A stretch of DNA of 64,000 bases from Scardovia wiggsiae F0424 (GCF_000269605.1 NZ_AKCI01000001.1:1116001-1180000), one strand, 5' to 3'. Shown: positions 10,478 through 21,210, numbered from the stretch's first letter. The notes: a model not told the origin generated them from the sequence alone. Translations and numbers: made by a program.

Positions 10478-12796
10478 TCAGCGGCCGCCGAAGGAACCGC
10501 CGCCTCCGCCGCCTCCGCCGCCTCCGAATCCGCCTCCGCCGGAGAACCCTCCTGAGGACCAGCCGCCTGACCCGAATCCGGAAGACCCTGATCCTGATGT
10601 GCTGTCGATAGTCTGGATAGCATCCGAGATCGTATCCCCTACGCTGCCGAGGCTGTCGCCGAACGCAGAAGCAAAATCGCCGAGGCCGCCGAAACCTGCT
10701 GACCCCAGATCATTAGCGAACCCTGACATATCGGGCGCGCCCTGGCCCCCAAACATTGTGCCGGAAGATCCGCCGCCGTAGTATCCGTACCATGCATACC
10801 CCGGCATCCAGAGCCACCGGGTAGATATCGCGTCCATAGCCGCAGCGTCAGAAAGCTGCCCGGAAGAGGTGAAAGCGCTGATCTCATCGCGCAGCTGCCT
10901 GAGCACTGCCTCAGTCATGCCGAAAGCAGCGGCATAAACGAGATACCTGTCCCACAGGACCATATCTTCAACCGAACGGTCCTTGAAGTTGCTGAAATCG
11001 CGCAGATAATTCCGCAGCCCTTCGATCTGCCTGAGATATCCCTCCCCTTTCTGGGTGGGTTTCCTGATATTCCCGTACTGATATGCGAAAACAGCGAAAA
11101 ACAGCGAGACCATCCCTGCGACAACATAGTAAGCAAATGGAGCGAAAAGCTGTGACAGGACGAATATCTCAATGAACCCGGCCAGGCCGAGTATTATGCA
11201 CAGCGCAGCAAGGCCAGCCGTGCCTCCTGTACTTTTGATCCGTGCGGATGCATACTCCGAAGTCAGCGAAGAATTGAACCGCCTGAGCGTACCGTTATCA
11301 ACATCATGGGCACTGATGGCAGCCTTCAGCTCGCCGCTGGAAAAAGTATCAGTGCGCAGCTTTTTAGATGCCTTATACAGTATTTTCAAAAGGGCATTTT
11401 CTGTTTTGCTCAGGTTAAGGCTTGCCCACGCTGTGCTGTCCGGATCCGTTGCAGCCGGCAGCAGATGGAAAGTAAATGTTCCTTTGGCCGCCGACTTTTC
11501 ATTCCCTGCGAATGCCTGCGCAATATCTGCATTCGATGCCGTGCCCAGATCCAGGTTTGCGTACACTGAGGGAGTCCCAGGGTATACCGCAATAGCCTTC
11601 TTCGATACCAGGGACAGCATCAGGGCTGAGACCTGGCGGCTGCGGGTCTTGCCTTTGGCCGATTCTCCCGTATAGTCTGCAAGGTCATCATAAATACGGG
11701 CTGCCAGGGACGGGCTTACAGGGGGCAGATCACGGTAATAATCCCCTGTCGGCGTATACCTGTTTTTGCGGAACGTAATGAAAGCTGCAATAACACAGGC
11801 GAGTGAGAGGAAAACTGCCAGCACAGCCGCAGCCCCAAGCATAACAAGCGTCAGGACAGCTTCACGCCGCCTGTTCTCGTTATATCTGTTCTCAGAATTA
11901 GTTTCCCTGGAGATAGTCTGCCGGACGGTGCTGCTGTCAGATATGCGCCGGCATTCAGCATGAGGGTTCTGGTACATAGCCACGATATCCAGGTACTGGT
12001 ATGGATGTACATTCTCTGCAGTAAAGACCAGGGAATTGTCTTCACCCCGATGTTTTGCCGATTTGCCTTCAAAATGGTACCACGCCCATGACTTCGCCGT
12101 CCCCTCCGGGAAATAGAAATGCCCCTGCACATGCTTCACGGGAAGGGAGTTCTTATCATCGATAACTGACCACTGGAATTTTGCCGCATCCTTGTACTGG
12201 GAAACTGCGTTTTTGAACGTCATCTCCAGCTTATATGTGTATTCCCCGCTTGTGGTGACCGGTATATTCCAACCCAGTTCTACTTCCGTGGTCAGCGGGG
12301 TGGAGCCCGGTGCGCTTACAGCAGGAGCATCTTCAGACGAATGGTAATCACCGTAGGGGGTCCCGCCGGAGGTAGTTTTTGCGATATACCACGAGTTTGC
12401 AGCCTCACTGTCCCACGTTACGGTGCTGATCCGGTTCGTATCAGTATCTGAATAGGATTTCTCACTGTATACCTTGTTATCGGTAACGCTGCTTACCGAT
12501 ATATCAGTAATATCATTAGCCTGGGTGCTGTCTAATGTGAAGTGCTGGAACAGCTGCCGCCAGGTCCTCCCGCGGTCTTTGAGTTTGACGGTCACATACT
12601 CGGTGACTTTCAGATCGCCGTTCGACTGTATATGCGCCGTATAATCCATATTGGTATAGGTCATATCGCTGTTTGAGGCGCTGGCGCTTCTTGCGCGCAC
12701 AAAAAGGAAGATACACCCGACCAGTGTGACTATTACAGATGCGGCCAGTGCAACAAGTGCTGCTTTCCCTAACCGCCTGCGGCTGACAGCTCCCAT
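10478..12796 (-). CDS. DUF2207 family membrane protein with poly-glycine C-terminus
   Basis: 772 residues. An N-terminal membrane anchor ([20 protein letters not shown]) is followed by an extracytoplasmic beta-rich region ([19 protein letters not shown] onward), a second hydrophobic segment near residue 320 ([20 protein letters not shown]), a cytosolic stretch, and two closely spaced segments near residue 545. It ends in [12 protein letters not shown] and a longer glycine run to SFGGR. This layout is that of the DUF2207/YciQ group found beside LemA. It is co-directional with and 62 bases upstream of the LemA gene. Role unknown; probably envelope-related. Confidence 0.85.
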
Positions 12797-12884
12797 CTTA
12801 GCTCCAATCCTGGTTTACTGTTACTGTAAAATATCCGGTTCCAATATATCACGGACCGTACAGAAGGGGCAGGAAGGATGGCCG

Positions 12885-13448
12885 CTATTTATCAAGCTCG
12901 GTTATGATATCCCTGCTGATGCCGCTGATCTCGCCCACGCCGTCAACTGTGAGCAGGAGCCCGCGCTGGCGGTAGATATCCAGCAGCGGTTCTGTTTCCC
13001 TGGCATATATATCAAGCCTTTTTGCGATGACCTCAGGGGTATCATCTGCACGGCCTTCGATCTCGGCGCGCTTCAGCATACGCTCCATAAGGACATCATG
13101 ATCGGCATTAAGGGCAATGACCCTGTCAAGGGTGATCCCCAGCTCGGAAAGGATGGAATCAAGGGCTTCCACCTGGGCAGCATTACGCGGATATCCGTCG
13201 AGAATCCACCCATGGGAAGCATCATCCTGGGCCAGCCGGTCTTTGATAATGGAATTAGTCACCTCATCGGGGACAAGCTCACCCTTGTCGATATAAAGCT
13301 GTGCCTGCCTGCCCAGCTCAGTCTGGTTTTTAAGGTTATAGCGGAAAATATCCCCTGTTGAAACAGCCGGGATATTGTAGTGCTCTGCAAGCAAAGCCGC
13401 CTGGGTGCCTTTCCCGACGCCCTGGGGGCCCATGATAAGAAGACGCAT
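12885..13448 (-). CDS. adk: Adenylate kinase
   Basis: Converts AMP and ATP to two ADP. The P-loop is GPQGVGKGT (residues 7-15), a slight variant of the usual GPPGAGKGT. Substrate motifs STGDIFRYNL and GWILDGYPRN are intact. It is a short-LID form of 187 residues without zinc cysteines. The frame opens at 13535, but ATG 13448 (MRLLIMGPQG) has a strong GAAAGGAAAA ribosome site and matches the family start. It follows secY, as usual in the spc operon. Confidence 0.97.
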   Translation of the reverse strand: MRLLIMGPQGVGKGTQAALLAEHYNIPAVSTGDIFRYNLKNQTELGRQAQLYIDKGELVPDEVTNSIIKDRLAQDDASHGWILDGYPRNAAQVEALDSILSELGITLDRVIALNADHDVLMERMLKRAEIEGRADDTPEVIAKRLDIYARETEPLLDIYRQRGLLLTVDGVGEISGISRDIITELDK

Positions 13449-13592
13449 AATTTTCCTTTCATTCCTGTGCCGGTACTGGTATGGCACTGCTGTGCACTGC
13501 GGACTTCCGCCGCGCCCATCTGTTATGCCCAGCACGGCATATTGACAAAAGCGGTTTCAGCATGCAGCCAAAACCACTTTCCTGTTCACATC

Positions 13593-14933
13593 TTAATCGT
13601 TCAGTTCAGCTTTTGCACTTTCTTCATCCGCTTTAAGCAGGAACCCTTCATACTGGAACTGCTCTGTCTGGGCAGCCGCCTGGCGGAGTGTATCAAGGCC
13701 GACACCGGCGATAATCAGGATGGTTGTACCTCCGAACGGAAGCCTGGAATTCAGCTGGAGTGCCATGATCAGCACTGTCGGGACCAGGCAGACGAACAGC
13801 AGATAGAATGCGCCTACCGTGTTCAATCTGTCTACCACATACTTCAGATACTGGGATGTGGCCCTGCCTGCGCGGATACCGGGGATGAACCCGCCGTATT
13901 CCTTCATATTGTCAGCAGTCTCATCCGTATTGAAAATAATGCCGGTATAGAAGAAAGTAAAGAATATGATCATCAGCGAGTAAAGGGCAATATACCAGGT
14001 ACTCGTGGTGTTGGCGAAATTGGAATTGACCCACATGACCCACTTTGACTTCGGGTCAAAGAACTGGGCTACCAGCGTCGGGAGAGCCAAAATCGAGGAA
14101 GCGAAAATCGGCGGGATAACACCTGCCATATTCACTTTGATAGGCAGATAGGTGGACGTGCCGCCGTACATTTTCCGTCCGATCATACGCCGCGTGTACT
14201 GTACCGGGATACGGCGCTGCATAAGTTCAACGTAATCTACAAAAATAAGGATAAAGATGATAACGGCTACAACAATGCCGAACTGTACCCACTGCCCCTT
14301 GATGCCGACATTCCACAGCTGCGGCAGGAAGCTGGAGCAGATAGACGTAAAGATCAGGATGGACATGCCGTTGCCGATCCCTTTATCGGTGATGAGCTCC
14401 GCCATCCACATAATAAGGCCTGTTGCACCGGTCATAATAAGGACCATCATGCTGAGATTGCCGATAGACCCGTCCGGGATCACCTGGCGGTTGCAGCGGC
14501 CGGCGAACAGCTGCCCGGAGCGGGCTGTGACCAGGATAGTCGTGGACTGCAGTACAGCAAGCCCGATAGTCAGGTACCGCGTATATTCAGTAAGCTTTGC
14601 CTCCCCTGACTGCCCCTCCTTATGAAGCTCTTCAAAACGCGGTATAACTACGCGCAGCAGCTGGATAACTATTGACGCCGTAATATACGGCATAATGCCC
14701 AGCGCAAAAATAGACAGCTGGAGCAGGGCGCCGCCCGAGAAAAGGTTGACCAGCCCTACGAAATTCTCGGTCGGGTTAGCCTGCTGCAGGGTGGTGCAGG
14801 CCCTTACTGCTGTATAGTCAACGCCTGGAGTAGGTATGGAGGAGCCTATACGGAATATGATGATCAGGAAGATCACGAAAAGGATCTTATTGCGTAATTC
14901 CCTAGTTTTTAATGCCCGAATGAGAGTTCTCAC
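13593..14933 (-). CDS. secY: Protein translocase subunit SecY
   Basis: Central channel of the Sec translocon; 446 residues with ten membrane segments, starting at TM1 (NKILFVIFLIIIFRIGSSIP). The plug region (PFEELHKEGQ-type segment, here RFEELHKEGQSGEAKLTEY), the cytosolic loop VELMQRRIPVQYTRR and PLKVN-like LPIKVNMAGVIPPIFASS are recognisable. Start is GTG at 14933 with an AGGAGG site. It has its own consensus promoter (14990-15018), so it can be expressed independently of the upstream spc genes. Confidence 0.98.
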   Translation of the reverse strand: MRTLIRALKTRELRNKILFVIFLIIIFRIGSSIPTPGVDYTAVRACTTLQQANPTENFVGLVNLFSGGALLQLSIFALGIMPYITASIVIQLLRVVIPRFEELHKEGQSGEAKLTEYTRYLTIGLAVLQSTTILVTARSGQLFAGRCNRQVIPDGSIGNLSMMVLIMTGATGLIMWMAELITDKGIGNGMSILIFTSICSSFLPQLWNVGIKGQWVQFGIVVAVIIFILIFVDYVELMQRRIPVQYTRRMIGRKMYGGTSTYLPIKVNMAGVIPPIFASSILALPTLVAQFFDPKSKWVMWVNSNFANTTSTWYIALYSLMIIFFTFFYTGIIFNTDETADNMKEYGGFIPGIRAGRATSQYLKYVVDRLNTVGAFYLLFVCLVPTVLIMALQLNSRLPFGGTTILIIAGVGLDTLRQAAAQTEQFQYEGFLLKADEESAKAELND

Positions 14934-14989
14934 TTGGCCTCCTCTTAGCTACTGCTTTCTACAGCTTTTCACAAACACACTAGTTGCAC

Positions 14990-15018
14990 ATTATACAAAA
15001 AACATAAGACCCTCTCAA
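14990..15018 (-). promoter_or_regulatory. Consensus promoter of secY-adk inside a terminator stem
   Basis: TTGAGA (15013-15018) and TATAAT (14990-14995) are separated by exactly 17 bases on the minus strand. The -35 hexamer lies in the 3' arm of the hairpin that follows rplO. About 50 bases separate the expected start from the secY GTG codon. Confidence 0.75.
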
Positions 15019-15038
15019 CAACATAGGCATTGAGAGGG
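15010..15038 (-). terminator. Hairpin between rplO and secY
   Basis: A perfect 9-bp inverted repeat CCCTCTCAA / TTGAGAGGG with an 11-base loop. On the minus strand it is followed by TCTTATGTTTTTT, a partial terminator tail. It would end or attenuate the spc transcript 60 bases after rplO, while the same arm supplies the secY promoter -35. Confidence 0.7.
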
Positions 15039-15097
15039 CCAATACTCCTGCTTATACGATATACAGCAAGATTCCCGGCATATTTCTGCGAAGCATC

Positions 15098-15559
15098 TTA
15101 TTCAGCTTCAACAGAACCGCCGGCTGCTTCGATTTTCTTCACAGCGGATGCGGAAGCTCTGACACCCTTGAATGTATAGGCAGCGCTGATATCGCCGGTT
15201 CCGAGAACCTTCACCGGACGGTTCCTGCGCACTGCGCCTTTTTCAACAAGTGCTTCGACAGTGACTTCGCCGCCCTTGGGGAAAAGCTCAGCAACTTTAT
15301 CAAGATTAACGACCTGGAACTCTACCTTGAAAGGGTTCCTGAAGCCGCGCAGCTTGGGAAGGCGCATGTACAGCGGAAGCTGGCCGCCTTCAAAACCTGG
15401 GCGCACCTGATAACGCGCCTTTGTACCCTTGGTACCGCGCCCGGAGGTCTTGCCCTTTGAGCCTTCGCCGCGGCCGACACGTGTGCGGGCTTTTTTCGCA
15501 CCCGGTGCCGGACGCAGGTCATGCATCTGGAGGATATCTACTTCTTGTTCTTTAGCCAT
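15098..15559 (-). CDS. rplO: 50S ribosomal protein L15
   Basis: 153 residues, large-subunit assembly protein. The N-terminal glycine/arginine segment [19 protein letters not shown] and the [18 protein letters not shown] motif identify L15. Two bases separate it from the rpmD stop, and it is the last gene before the secY promoter. Confidence 0.98.
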   Translation of the reverse strand: MAKEQEVDILQMHDLRPAPGAKKARTRVGRGEGSKGKTSGRGTKGTKARYQVRPGFEGGQLPLYMRLPKLRGFRNPFKVEFQVVNLDKVAELFPKGGEVTVEALVEKGAVRRNRPVKVLGTGDISAAYTFKGVRASASAVKKIEAAGGSVEAE

Positions 15560-15561
15560 GG

Positions 15562-15753
15562 TTACGCCTCCTCAACTGTTACCAGGTGGGCTACCTTGCT
15601 AATAACACCGCGGACATTAGGATTGTCTTCGCGTACGGTGCTCTGCCCGATCTTATGGAGGCCGAGTGTACGGACACAGTCCTTCTGATACTGCTGAGAA
15701 CCAGCAAGACCCTTTTTCAAAGTAATCTTAATCTGTTTCTTCTTGGTAGGCAT
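15562..15753 (-). CDS. rpmD: 50S ribosomal protein L30
   Basis: 63 residues ([20 protein letters not shown], then [20 protein letters not shown]), the usual small L30. Its ATG overlaps the rpsE stop codon by one base, indicating coupled translation. Confidence 0.97.
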   Translation of the reverse strand: MPTKKKQIKITLKKGLAGSQQYQKDCVRTLGLHKIGQSTVREDNPNVRGVISKVAHLVTVEEA

Positions 15754-16502
15754 TACTCACCGTCCTTCGCTGCTTTTGCCGCCTGGGCTTCCTCACGGGC
15801 TTTGCGCTCTTCGTCGATCCCTGCAGCCTGGTCACGAAGCAGGCGGTCAGGGGCGACTTCCTGAAGGGTCATGTTGCGGCGCGCAGCAACTTCCTGCGGC
15901 TCTTCGAGGTTCTTCAGTGCAGAAACCGTTGCACGGACTGTATTGATAGAATTGCCGGAGCCCATAGTCTTGCTCAGGATATCGGTGATACCTGCGCACT
16001 CAAGGACAGCACGCACTGCACCGCCTGCAATAACACCAGTACCTGGCGCCGCAGGGCGGAGGAGCACAGTACCTGCCGATTCATGCCCGATAATCGGGTG
16101 CGGGATAGTGCCGCGCAGCCGCGGGACTGTGAACATATGCTTTTTAGCCTCAAGCTGCCCCTTAGCAATAGCTGAAGGGACCTCGCGGGACTTCCCGTAG
16201 CCTACGCCAACAGTACCCTTGCCGTCGCCGACAACAACAAGCGCAGCGAAACTCATAGTCCGGCCGCCCTTATTAGTCTTTGACACACGGCGGATAGTAA
16301 CTACGCGGTCCATAAGTTCATCACGGTTATCATCGCGGTCACGTCGCGAGCGGCGTTCACCGCGGCCACGCCCGCCGCGGCGGGATGACCTGCGCTCGCC
16401 TGAAGCCTCTGTGGCCCCATCAGCGGCAGCCGCAGAAGCCTCACCGGTATTGTGTGCGTCCACAACCTCTTCGGTTTCTTTTACAGTCTGATCATCGCTC
16501 AC
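15753..16502 (-). CDS. rpsE: 30S ribosomal protein S5 with acidic/Arg-rich N-terminal extension
   Basis: S5 contributes to decoding accuracy and mRNA unwinding. The core starts near residue 62 ([18 protein letters not shown]) and contains [19 protein letters not shown] and [19 protein letters not shown]. Before it lies an extension of about 60 residues, first acidic ([16 protein letters not shown]) then arginine-rich ([18 protein letters not shown]), which makes the protein 249 residues against the usual 160-220. It overlaps rplR by four bases (ATGA). Confidence 0.96.
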   Translation of the reverse strand: MSDDQTVKETEEVVDAHNTGEASAAAADGATEASGERRSSRRGGRGRGERRSRRDRDDNRDELMDRVVTIRRVSKTNKGGRTMSFAALVVVGDGKGTVGVGYGKSREVPSAIAKGQLEAKKHMFTVPRLRGTIPHPIIGHESAGTVLLRPAAPGTGVIAGGAVRAVLECAGITDILSKTMGSGNSINTVRATVSALKNLEEPQEVAARRNMTLQEVAPDRLLRDQAAGIDEERKAREEAQAAKAAKDGE

Positions 16503-16870
16503 AGCTGCAAACCTCCTTCACGGGCGCCGTCCGCAACAGCTGCGACGCGACCATGGTATTTATTTCCGCCACGATCGAAGACTACTGCAGTGATACCTGC
16601 ATCCTTCGCCTTCTTAGCCAGCAATTCGCCAACTTTCTTAGCAGCTTCAGTCTTAGTACCTTTGAATTCGCCGAAATCATTAGCCAGTGTAGACTCGCTT
16701 ACCAGGGTGACCCCTTTGGTATCGTCAACGATCTGTGCGATCATATTGCGGTTCGTACGGGTAACTACAAGACGTGGGCGCTCAGGTGTGCCCGTGATCT
16801 TCTTGCGAAGCCGGGCATGGCGACGCAGGCGGGATATCTTTTTACCTTTACCGATAATAGTGACTGCCAT
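16499..16870 (-). CDS. rplR: 50S ribosomal protein L18
   Basis: 123 residues; binds 5S rRNA with L5 and L25. Motifs [21 protein letters not shown] and [15 protein letters not shown] are typical, and the C-terminal [24 protein letters not shown] is well conserved. One-base overlap with rplF upstream and four-base overlap with rpsE downstream. Confidence 0.98.
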   Translation of the reverse strand: MAVTIIGKGKKISRLRRHARLRKKITGTPERPRLVVTRTNRNMIAQIVDDTKGVTLVSESTLANDFGEFKGTKTEAAKKVGELLAKKAKDAGITAVVFDRGGNKYHGRVAAVADGAREGGLQL

Positions 16871-17409
16871 TACTTACCAGCCTTTCCTGCCTTGCGGATG
16901 ATGCGTTCATCATCATACTTGATGCCCTTGCCCTTGTACGGTTCAGGGGCACGAAGCTTGCGGATATTCGCAGCAACCTGTCCAACTGCCTGTTTATCAG
17001 TACCCTTAACGATAACCTCATTAGGATTCGGGAGCTCAAATTCTATCCCCTCGGGCGGGTTCACAGTAATAGTATGCGAATAGCCGAGAGAGAACTCGAT
17101 GCCCTTGCCCTTGGCAGCAGCACGGTAACCGGTTCCGACGATCATCAGGCGCTTGCTGAATCCTTCATGAACGCCTTTAACGATGGAAGCGAGGATGGAA
17201 CGGCTCAGGCCGTGCCGTGCACGGGTCGGGCGCTGGTCATCAGCTGCTTCTACAGTGATCTCGCTGCCGTCAATTTTCAGGGTAATGCCTTCGGGAAGAG
17301 TATAGCTGTCTGTCCCCTTAGGGCCTTTGGCAGTAACTACAGTCCCGTCAACCTTTACTTCTACCCCAGCCGGGATGGTGATGGGGAGCTTACCAATATG
17401 TGATGCCAT
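16870..17409 (-). CDS. rplF: 50S ribosomal protein L6
   Basis: 179 residues with two tandem alpha/beta domains near the GTPase centre. [20 protein letters not shown] starts domain 1; the second domain has the signature [19 protein letters not shown] near the C-terminus. Standard length and position in the spc operon. Confidence 0.98.
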   Translation of the reverse strand: MASHIGKLPITIPAGVEVKVDGTVVTAKGPKGTDSYTLPEGITLKIDGSEITVEAADDQRPTRARHGLSRSILASIVKGVHEGFSKRLMIVGTGYRAAAKGKGIEFSLGYSHTITVNPPEGIEFELPNPNEVIVKGTDKQAVGQVAANIRKLRAPEPYKGKGIKYDDERIIRKAGKAGK

Positions 17410-17421
17410 CTATGCTCCTCC

Positions 17422-17820
17422 TTACCACACGTAGGCAACGATTTCGCCGCCAATGCCCCTGTCGAGGCATTCCTTCTGGGTCATCAGGCCGGCGCTTGTA
17501 GATATGATAGCAATACCAAGGCCTCCGAGAGGCATAGGCAAAGCGTCGGATTTTGCGTAACGGCGCAGGCCGGGCTTGGAAACCCGCTTGATGCCGTTGA
17601 TGCTCTGCTCGCCGCGGGAACCATACTTGAGAGTGATCTCAAGTGTCTGTCCTACGCGCGCTTCCTTAGCTTCGAAGCCTGAAATGTAGCCTTCGCGCTT
17701 AAGGATCTCAGCAATATGTGCCTTGAATTTCGAGTATGGCATGTCCACAGTCTCATGTTTTGCCGCACTCGCATTACGCAGACGTGTAAGCATATCTGCG
17801 ATTGGATCTGTCATTGTCAT
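17422..17820 (-). CDS. rpsH: 30S ribosomal protein S8
   Basis: 132 residues; primary 16S rRNA binder. [20 protein letters not shown] and the C-terminal [18 protein letters not shown] are diagnostic. In other bacteria S8 represses the spc operon by binding near rplE; that was not traced here. Confidence 0.98.
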   Translation of the reverse strand: MTMTDPIADMLTRLRNASAAKHETVDMPYSKFKAHIAEILKREGYISGFEAKEARVGQTLEITLKYGSRGEQSINGIKRVSKPGLRRYAKSDALPMPLGGLGIAIISTSAGLMTQKECLDRGIGGEIVAYVW

Positions 17821-17900
17821 TTGGGCTTATGCCCTTCCTCGCCGTGGTTTCCGCCGCCCGGCACAAACAATGCCTGGCCGCGGACCTTCAGCGTCGATAT

Positions 17901-18086
17901 TTACCAACTGGACTTCGTAACGCCTGGGAGCTCGCCGCGGTGTGCCTTTTCACGCAGGCATACACGGCAGAGGCCGAATTTACGATAAACGGAATGGGGG
18001 CGTCCGCACACCTGGCAGCGCGTGTATCCACGCACAGCGAACTTAGGCTTACGGGCCGCCTTATTCTTCAGAGCGGTTTTTGCCAT
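17901..18086 (-). CDS. rpsN: 30S ribosomal protein S14, zinc-binding type Z
   Basis: 61 residues with a zinc ribbon CQVCGRPH...CRVC (Cys24, Cys27, Cys40, Cys43) and basic N-terminus [19 protein letters not shown]. This is the short C+ form used under zinc sufficiency; the long zinc-free form, if present, is elsewhere. Confidence 0.98.
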   Translation of the reverse strand: MAKTALKNKAARKPKFAVRGYTRCQVCGRPHSVYRKFGLCRVCLREKAHRGELPGVTKSSW

Positions 18087-18087
18087 T

Positions 18088-18657
18088 TTAGTTCTCCTTG
18101 AACGGGAATCCGAGGTGCTTCAGAAGCGACCTGGCTTCCTCATCTTCCTTGGTGTTCGTAACGACTGTAATATCCATACCACGGCGGTGGTCAATGGAAT
18201 CCGGATCGATCTCATGGAACATGGACTGCTCAGTCAACCCGAAATTATAATTCCCGTTGCCGTCAAACTGCTCGCTGCTGATACCGCGGAAATCACGGAT
18301 ACGGGGAAGAGCAAGCGTCAGGAGGCGGTCAAGGAATTCCCACATACGGTCGCCGCGCAAAGTCACGAATGCGCCGATAGCCTGGCCTTCGCGCAGATGG
18401 AACTGTGCGACAGACTTCTTTGCATGCGTTACCTTCGGTTTCTGCCCTGTGATAAGGGTAAGGTCACGGATCGCGCCTTCGATGAGTTTGGAATCGCGGG
18501 CTGCAGCCCCGACCCCCATGGAAACTACGATCTTCTCAAGGCCTGCTACCTGCATGGGGTTGGAGTAATTGAACTCTTTCTCCAGCTCAGGCACGATTTC
18601 CTTGAGATAGCGCTCCTTAAGGCGTGGAACTGCTGGTGCTTCTACTGTAGTGCTCAT
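18088..18657 (-). CDS. rplE: 50S ribosomal protein L5
   Basis: 189 residues; binds 5S rRNA and the P-site tRNA. Motifs [20 protein letters not shown] and [21 protein letters not shown], with C-terminal [20 protein letters not shown]. One base separates it from rpsN, and it overlaps rplX by four bases. Confidence 0.98.
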   Translation of the reverse strand: MSTTVEAPAVPRLKERYLKEIVPELEKEFNYSNPMQVAGLEKIVVSMGVGAAARDSKLIEGAIRDLTLITGQKPKVTHAKKSVAQFHLREGQAIGAFVTLRGDRMWEFLDRLLTLALPRIRDFRGISSEQFDGNGNYNFGLTEQSMFHEIDPDSIDHRRGMDITVVTNTKEDEEARSLLKHLGFPFKEN

Positions 18658-18989
18658 GCCAGCTCCTTACCTGACTTTTTGGCAATGCGCACACGTACGC
18701 GCTTTACCTTACCGTCACGTGCTTCTTCAGTTACCTTGACACCAACGCGGGTAGGCTTGCCGCTTTCAGGGTCAATAACCATCACGTTGGAGCGGTGGAT
18801 AGGAGCCTCAACGGAAATGATCCCGGACTCCTGGCCCTGCTGTGTAGCACGGACATGCTTCTTTACGATTTGAACGCCCTCGACAATAAGCCTGTTATCC
18901 GGCAGTACACGGAGGACTTTGCCTTCAGCACCGCGGTCCTTGCCGCGGATAACCTTCACCTGGTCGTTCTTCTTGATCTTGGCTACCAT
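18654..18989 (-). CDS. rplX: 50S ribosomal protein L24
   Basis: 111 residues, KOW-domain assembly initiator at the exit tunnel: [20 protein letters not shown] is the KOW segment. Its ATG overlaps the stop of rplN by one base. Confidence 0.98.
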   Translation of the reverse strand: MVAKIKKNDQVKVIRGKDRGAEGKVLRVLPDNRLIVEGVQIVKKHVRATQQGQESGIISVEAPIHRSNVMVIDPESGKPTRVGVKVTEEARDGKVKRVRVRIAKKSGKELA

Positions 18990-19357
18990 CAGATCACCTC
19001 CGGAGCAAGAGACACGATCTTCATGAAACGCCTGTCGCGCAATTCACGTCCGACCGGTCCGAAGATACGGGTCCCACGAGGTTCGCGGCCGTTGCCAAGA
19101 ATAACAGCGGCATTCTCATCGAACTTGATATATGAGCCGTCTTTACGACGGTGTTCCTTTACTGTGCGGACGACGACAGCTTTCACCACATCGCCCTTCT
19201 TGACCGACCCGCCAGGGATTGCATCCTTGACGGAAGCGACAATGATGTCGCCGATGCCGGCATAGCGTCGCTTCGATCCGCCGAGCACGCGGATAGCCAG
19301 GATCTCCTTGGCACCCGTGTTGTCGGCAATATGAAGCCGTGATTCTGGTTGAATCAT
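18989..19357 (-). CDS. rplN: 50S ribosomal protein L14
   Basis: 122 residues, forms an inter-subunit bridge with 16S r[23 protein letters not shown] and the C-terminal [20 protein letters not shown] are typical. A perfect 13-bp hairpin (19382-19414) lies just upstream, between rpsQ and this gene, which may set the level of rplN and later genes. Confidence 0.98.
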   Translation of the reverse strand: MIQPESRLHIADNTGAKEILAIRVLGGSKRRYAGIGDIIVASVKDAIPGGSVKKGDVVKAVVVRTVKEHRRKDGSYIKFDENAAVILGNGREPRGTRIFGPVGRELRDRRFMKIVSLAPEVI

Positions 19358-19381
19358 TGATTCTCCTTAGCCGAGCTGGTC

Positions 19382-19414
19382 CTCCTGGTACACCGCTAAG
19401 GGGTGTACCAGGAG
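19382..19414 (-). promoter_or_regulatory. Strong intercistronic hairpin between rpsQ and rplN
   Basis: CTCCTGGTACACC and GGTGTACCAGGAG form a perfect 13-bp stem with a 7-base loop. There is no T run after it, and the rplN ribosome site (AAGGAG) follows about 15 bases later. It is therefore more likely an RNA-processing, stabilising or translation-control structure than a terminator. Confidence 0.75.
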
Positions 19415-19429
19415 CCTTGCCGAACTTAT

Positions 19430-19696
19430 TTACTTAGCACGCTCAACAATAGCGCTGAGACGCCAGCGCTTTGTTTTGCTCAAAGGCCTGGTCTCCATAA
19501 TTGTAACAAGGTCGCCAACATGCGCCTCATTATTCTCATCATGGGCCTTAACACTACGGTTGCTACGCACGACCTTACCATAAAGGGGGTGGGTAGAACG
19601 CTGTTCCAGCGACACGGTTATGGTCTTGTCCATTGCATCGGACACGACATATCCGCGGCGAACTTTGCGCTCATTACGCTCAAGCTTTTCAGCCAT
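19430..19696 (-). CDS. rpsQ: 30S ribosomal protein S17
   Basis: 88 residues, OB-fold protein that binds 16S rRNA early in assembly. Motifs [20 protein letters not shown] and [18 protein letters not shown]. Two bases after rpmC; last gene before the intercistronic hairpin. Confidence 0.98.
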   Translation of the reverse strand: MAEKLERNERKVRRGYVVSDAMDKTITVSLEQRSTHPLYGKVVRSNRSVKAHDENNEAHVGDLVTIMETRPLSKTKRWRLSAIVERAK

Positions 19697-19698
19697 AT

Positions 19699-19953
19699 TT
19701 ATTTCTCAGCCTTTCCGCTTGTTTCTTCCGGAGCCTGGGTAATACCAAGCTCACGCTCACGCAAAACCGTATACATGCGAGCAATGTCGGTTTTTACAGC
19801 CCTGATACGTGAGCTGTTCTCGAGCTGACTCGTTGCCTTCTGGAAGCGCAGGTTGAAAAGCTCTTCCTTGGACTTGCTGATGGATTCTTTGATCTCAGCA
19901 TCAGTCTTCTCGTTCAGATTCTTAATACTATAATCAGGAGTACCGATAGCCAT
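19699..19953 (-). CDS. rpmC: 50S ribosomal protein L29
   Basis: 84 residues of coiled-coil type ([20 protein letters not shown], then [20 protein letters not shown]). It sits at the tunnel exit and contacts trigger factor and SRP. Slightly acidic C-terminal extension ([13 protein letters not shown]). One-base overlap with rplP. Confidence 0.97.
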   Translation of the reverse strand: MAIGTPDYSIKNLNEKTDAEIKESISKSKEELFNLRFQKATSQLENSSRIRAVKTDIARMYTVLRERELGITQAPEETSGKAEK

Positions 19954-20372
19954 TAGTTATTACCGCCTTCACGTGCGATTATCCTGCACTTCATAGGCAG
20001 CTTATCGACTGCCCTGCGAAGCGCTTCGCGTGCTACCTCTTCCGAGACACCCGAAATTTCAAACATAACGCGTCCGGGATGCACATTGGCGATCCAGAAT
20101 TCAGGGGCACCCTTGCCGGACCCCATTCGGGATCCCAGAGGATGCTTGGTGAGCGGACGGTCAGGGAAGATAGTGATCCATACACGGCCGCCGCGCTTGA
20201 TATAACGTGTCATTGCAATACGCGCAGCTTCGATCTGACGGTTGGTCACATATGCAGGAGCAAGAGCCTGGATACCGAAATCACCGAAGTTGATCTCGTT
20301 ACCGCCCTTAGACATGCCACGGCGGCCAGGCCGCTGCTGCTTACGGTACTTTACTCTTTTTGGAATAAGCAT
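19953..20372 (-). CDS. rplP: 50S ribosomal protein L16
   Basis: 139 residues. [20 protein letters not shown] and [20 protein letters not shown] identify L16, which organises the peptidyl transferase centre and A-site tRNA contact. Normal length and place in the S10 operon. Confidence 0.98.
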   Translation of the reverse strand: MLIPKRVKYRKQQRPGRRGMSKGGNEINFGDFGIQALAPAYVTNRQIEAARIAMTRYIKRGGRVWITIFPDRPLTKHPLGSRMGSGKGAPEFWIANVHPGRVMFEISGVSEEVAREALRRAVDKLPMKCRIIAREGGNN

Positions 20373-20376
20373 TCGT

Positions 20377-21210
20377 TTACTCCTTTACTTCTGCTTCTTG
20401 GGCGGCAGGAGCCTGCTCGGCAGGCTGTCCGGCCTGCTGCGCCTGAGGCGCTGCACCCTGAGCATTCTGCTGCTGCGGCCTGCCGGCGCCACGGCCGGAG
20501 CGGCGCGGGCGGCCATTGCCGCCGCGGCGGGAACGGTTATTCTGCTGAGCCTGCTGCTCTTCGAATTCACGCTCGGTCATATCGCCCTTGTATATCCATA
20601 CCTTGACGCCAATACGCCCATATGTTGTATGCGCTTCAAAGAAGCCATAATCAATAAGCGCACGCAGGGTCTGCAGAGGGACACGGCCTTCACGGTAGAA
20701 CTCGGAACGGCTCATTTCAGCGCCGCCAAGGCGGCCTGACAGCTTGATGCGGATACCGCGGGCACCCGCACGCATAGCATCCTGCTGGGCCTTGCGCATA
20801 GCACGGCGGAATGTCACTCGGTTAGTAAGCTGCTCAGCGATGCTCTGTGCAACAAGCTGGGCATCGATAGCAGCATTCTTGACTTCGAAGATATTGAGCT
20901 GGACCTGCTTGCCGGTGATCTTCTCCAGCTTGGCGCGGACGCGGTCTGCTTCAGCACCGCGCCGGCCGATAACGATGCCCGGCCGTGCCGTATGGATATC
21001 CACACGGACGCGGTCACGGGTGCGCTCAATGACCACGCGGGATACGCCTGCGCGCTCAAGGTCCTTTTCCATCTCCTTGCGGATCTTGTCATCCTCAAGA
21101 ACGAAATCGCGGTAACGCTCCCCCTTCTTGGTGGAATCGGAGAACCACTTGCTGCGATGCGATTCAGTTACGCCGAGGCGGTAGCCAAACGGGTTAACTT
21201 TTTGTCCCAT
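20377..21210 (-). CDS. rpsC: 30S ribosomal protein S3 with Gln/Arg/Ala-rich tail
   Basis: S3 lies at the mRNA entry channel and has helicase activity. The KH domain contains [20 protein letters not shown]; the C-terminal domain has [20 protein letters not shown] and GVKVWIYKG. From residue 215 the protein carries a low-complexity tail ([20 protein letters not shown], then [16 protein letters not shown]) so it reaches 277 residues, about 60 more than E. coli S3. One-base overlap with rplV. Confidence 0.97.
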   Translation of the reverse strand: MGQKVNPFGYRLGVTESHRSKWFSDSTKKGERYRDFVLEDDKIRKEMEKDLERAGVSRVVIERTRDRVRVDIHTARPGIVIGRRGAEADRVRAKLEKITGKQVQLNIFEVKNAAIDAQLVAQSIAEQLTNRVTFRRAMRKAQQDAMRAGARGIRIKLSGRLGGAEMSRSEFYREGRVPLQTLRALIDYGFFEAHTTYGRIGVKVWIYKGDMTEREFEEQQAQQNNRSRRGGNGRPRRSGRGAGRPQQQNAQGAAPQAQQAGQPAEQAPAAQEAEVKE

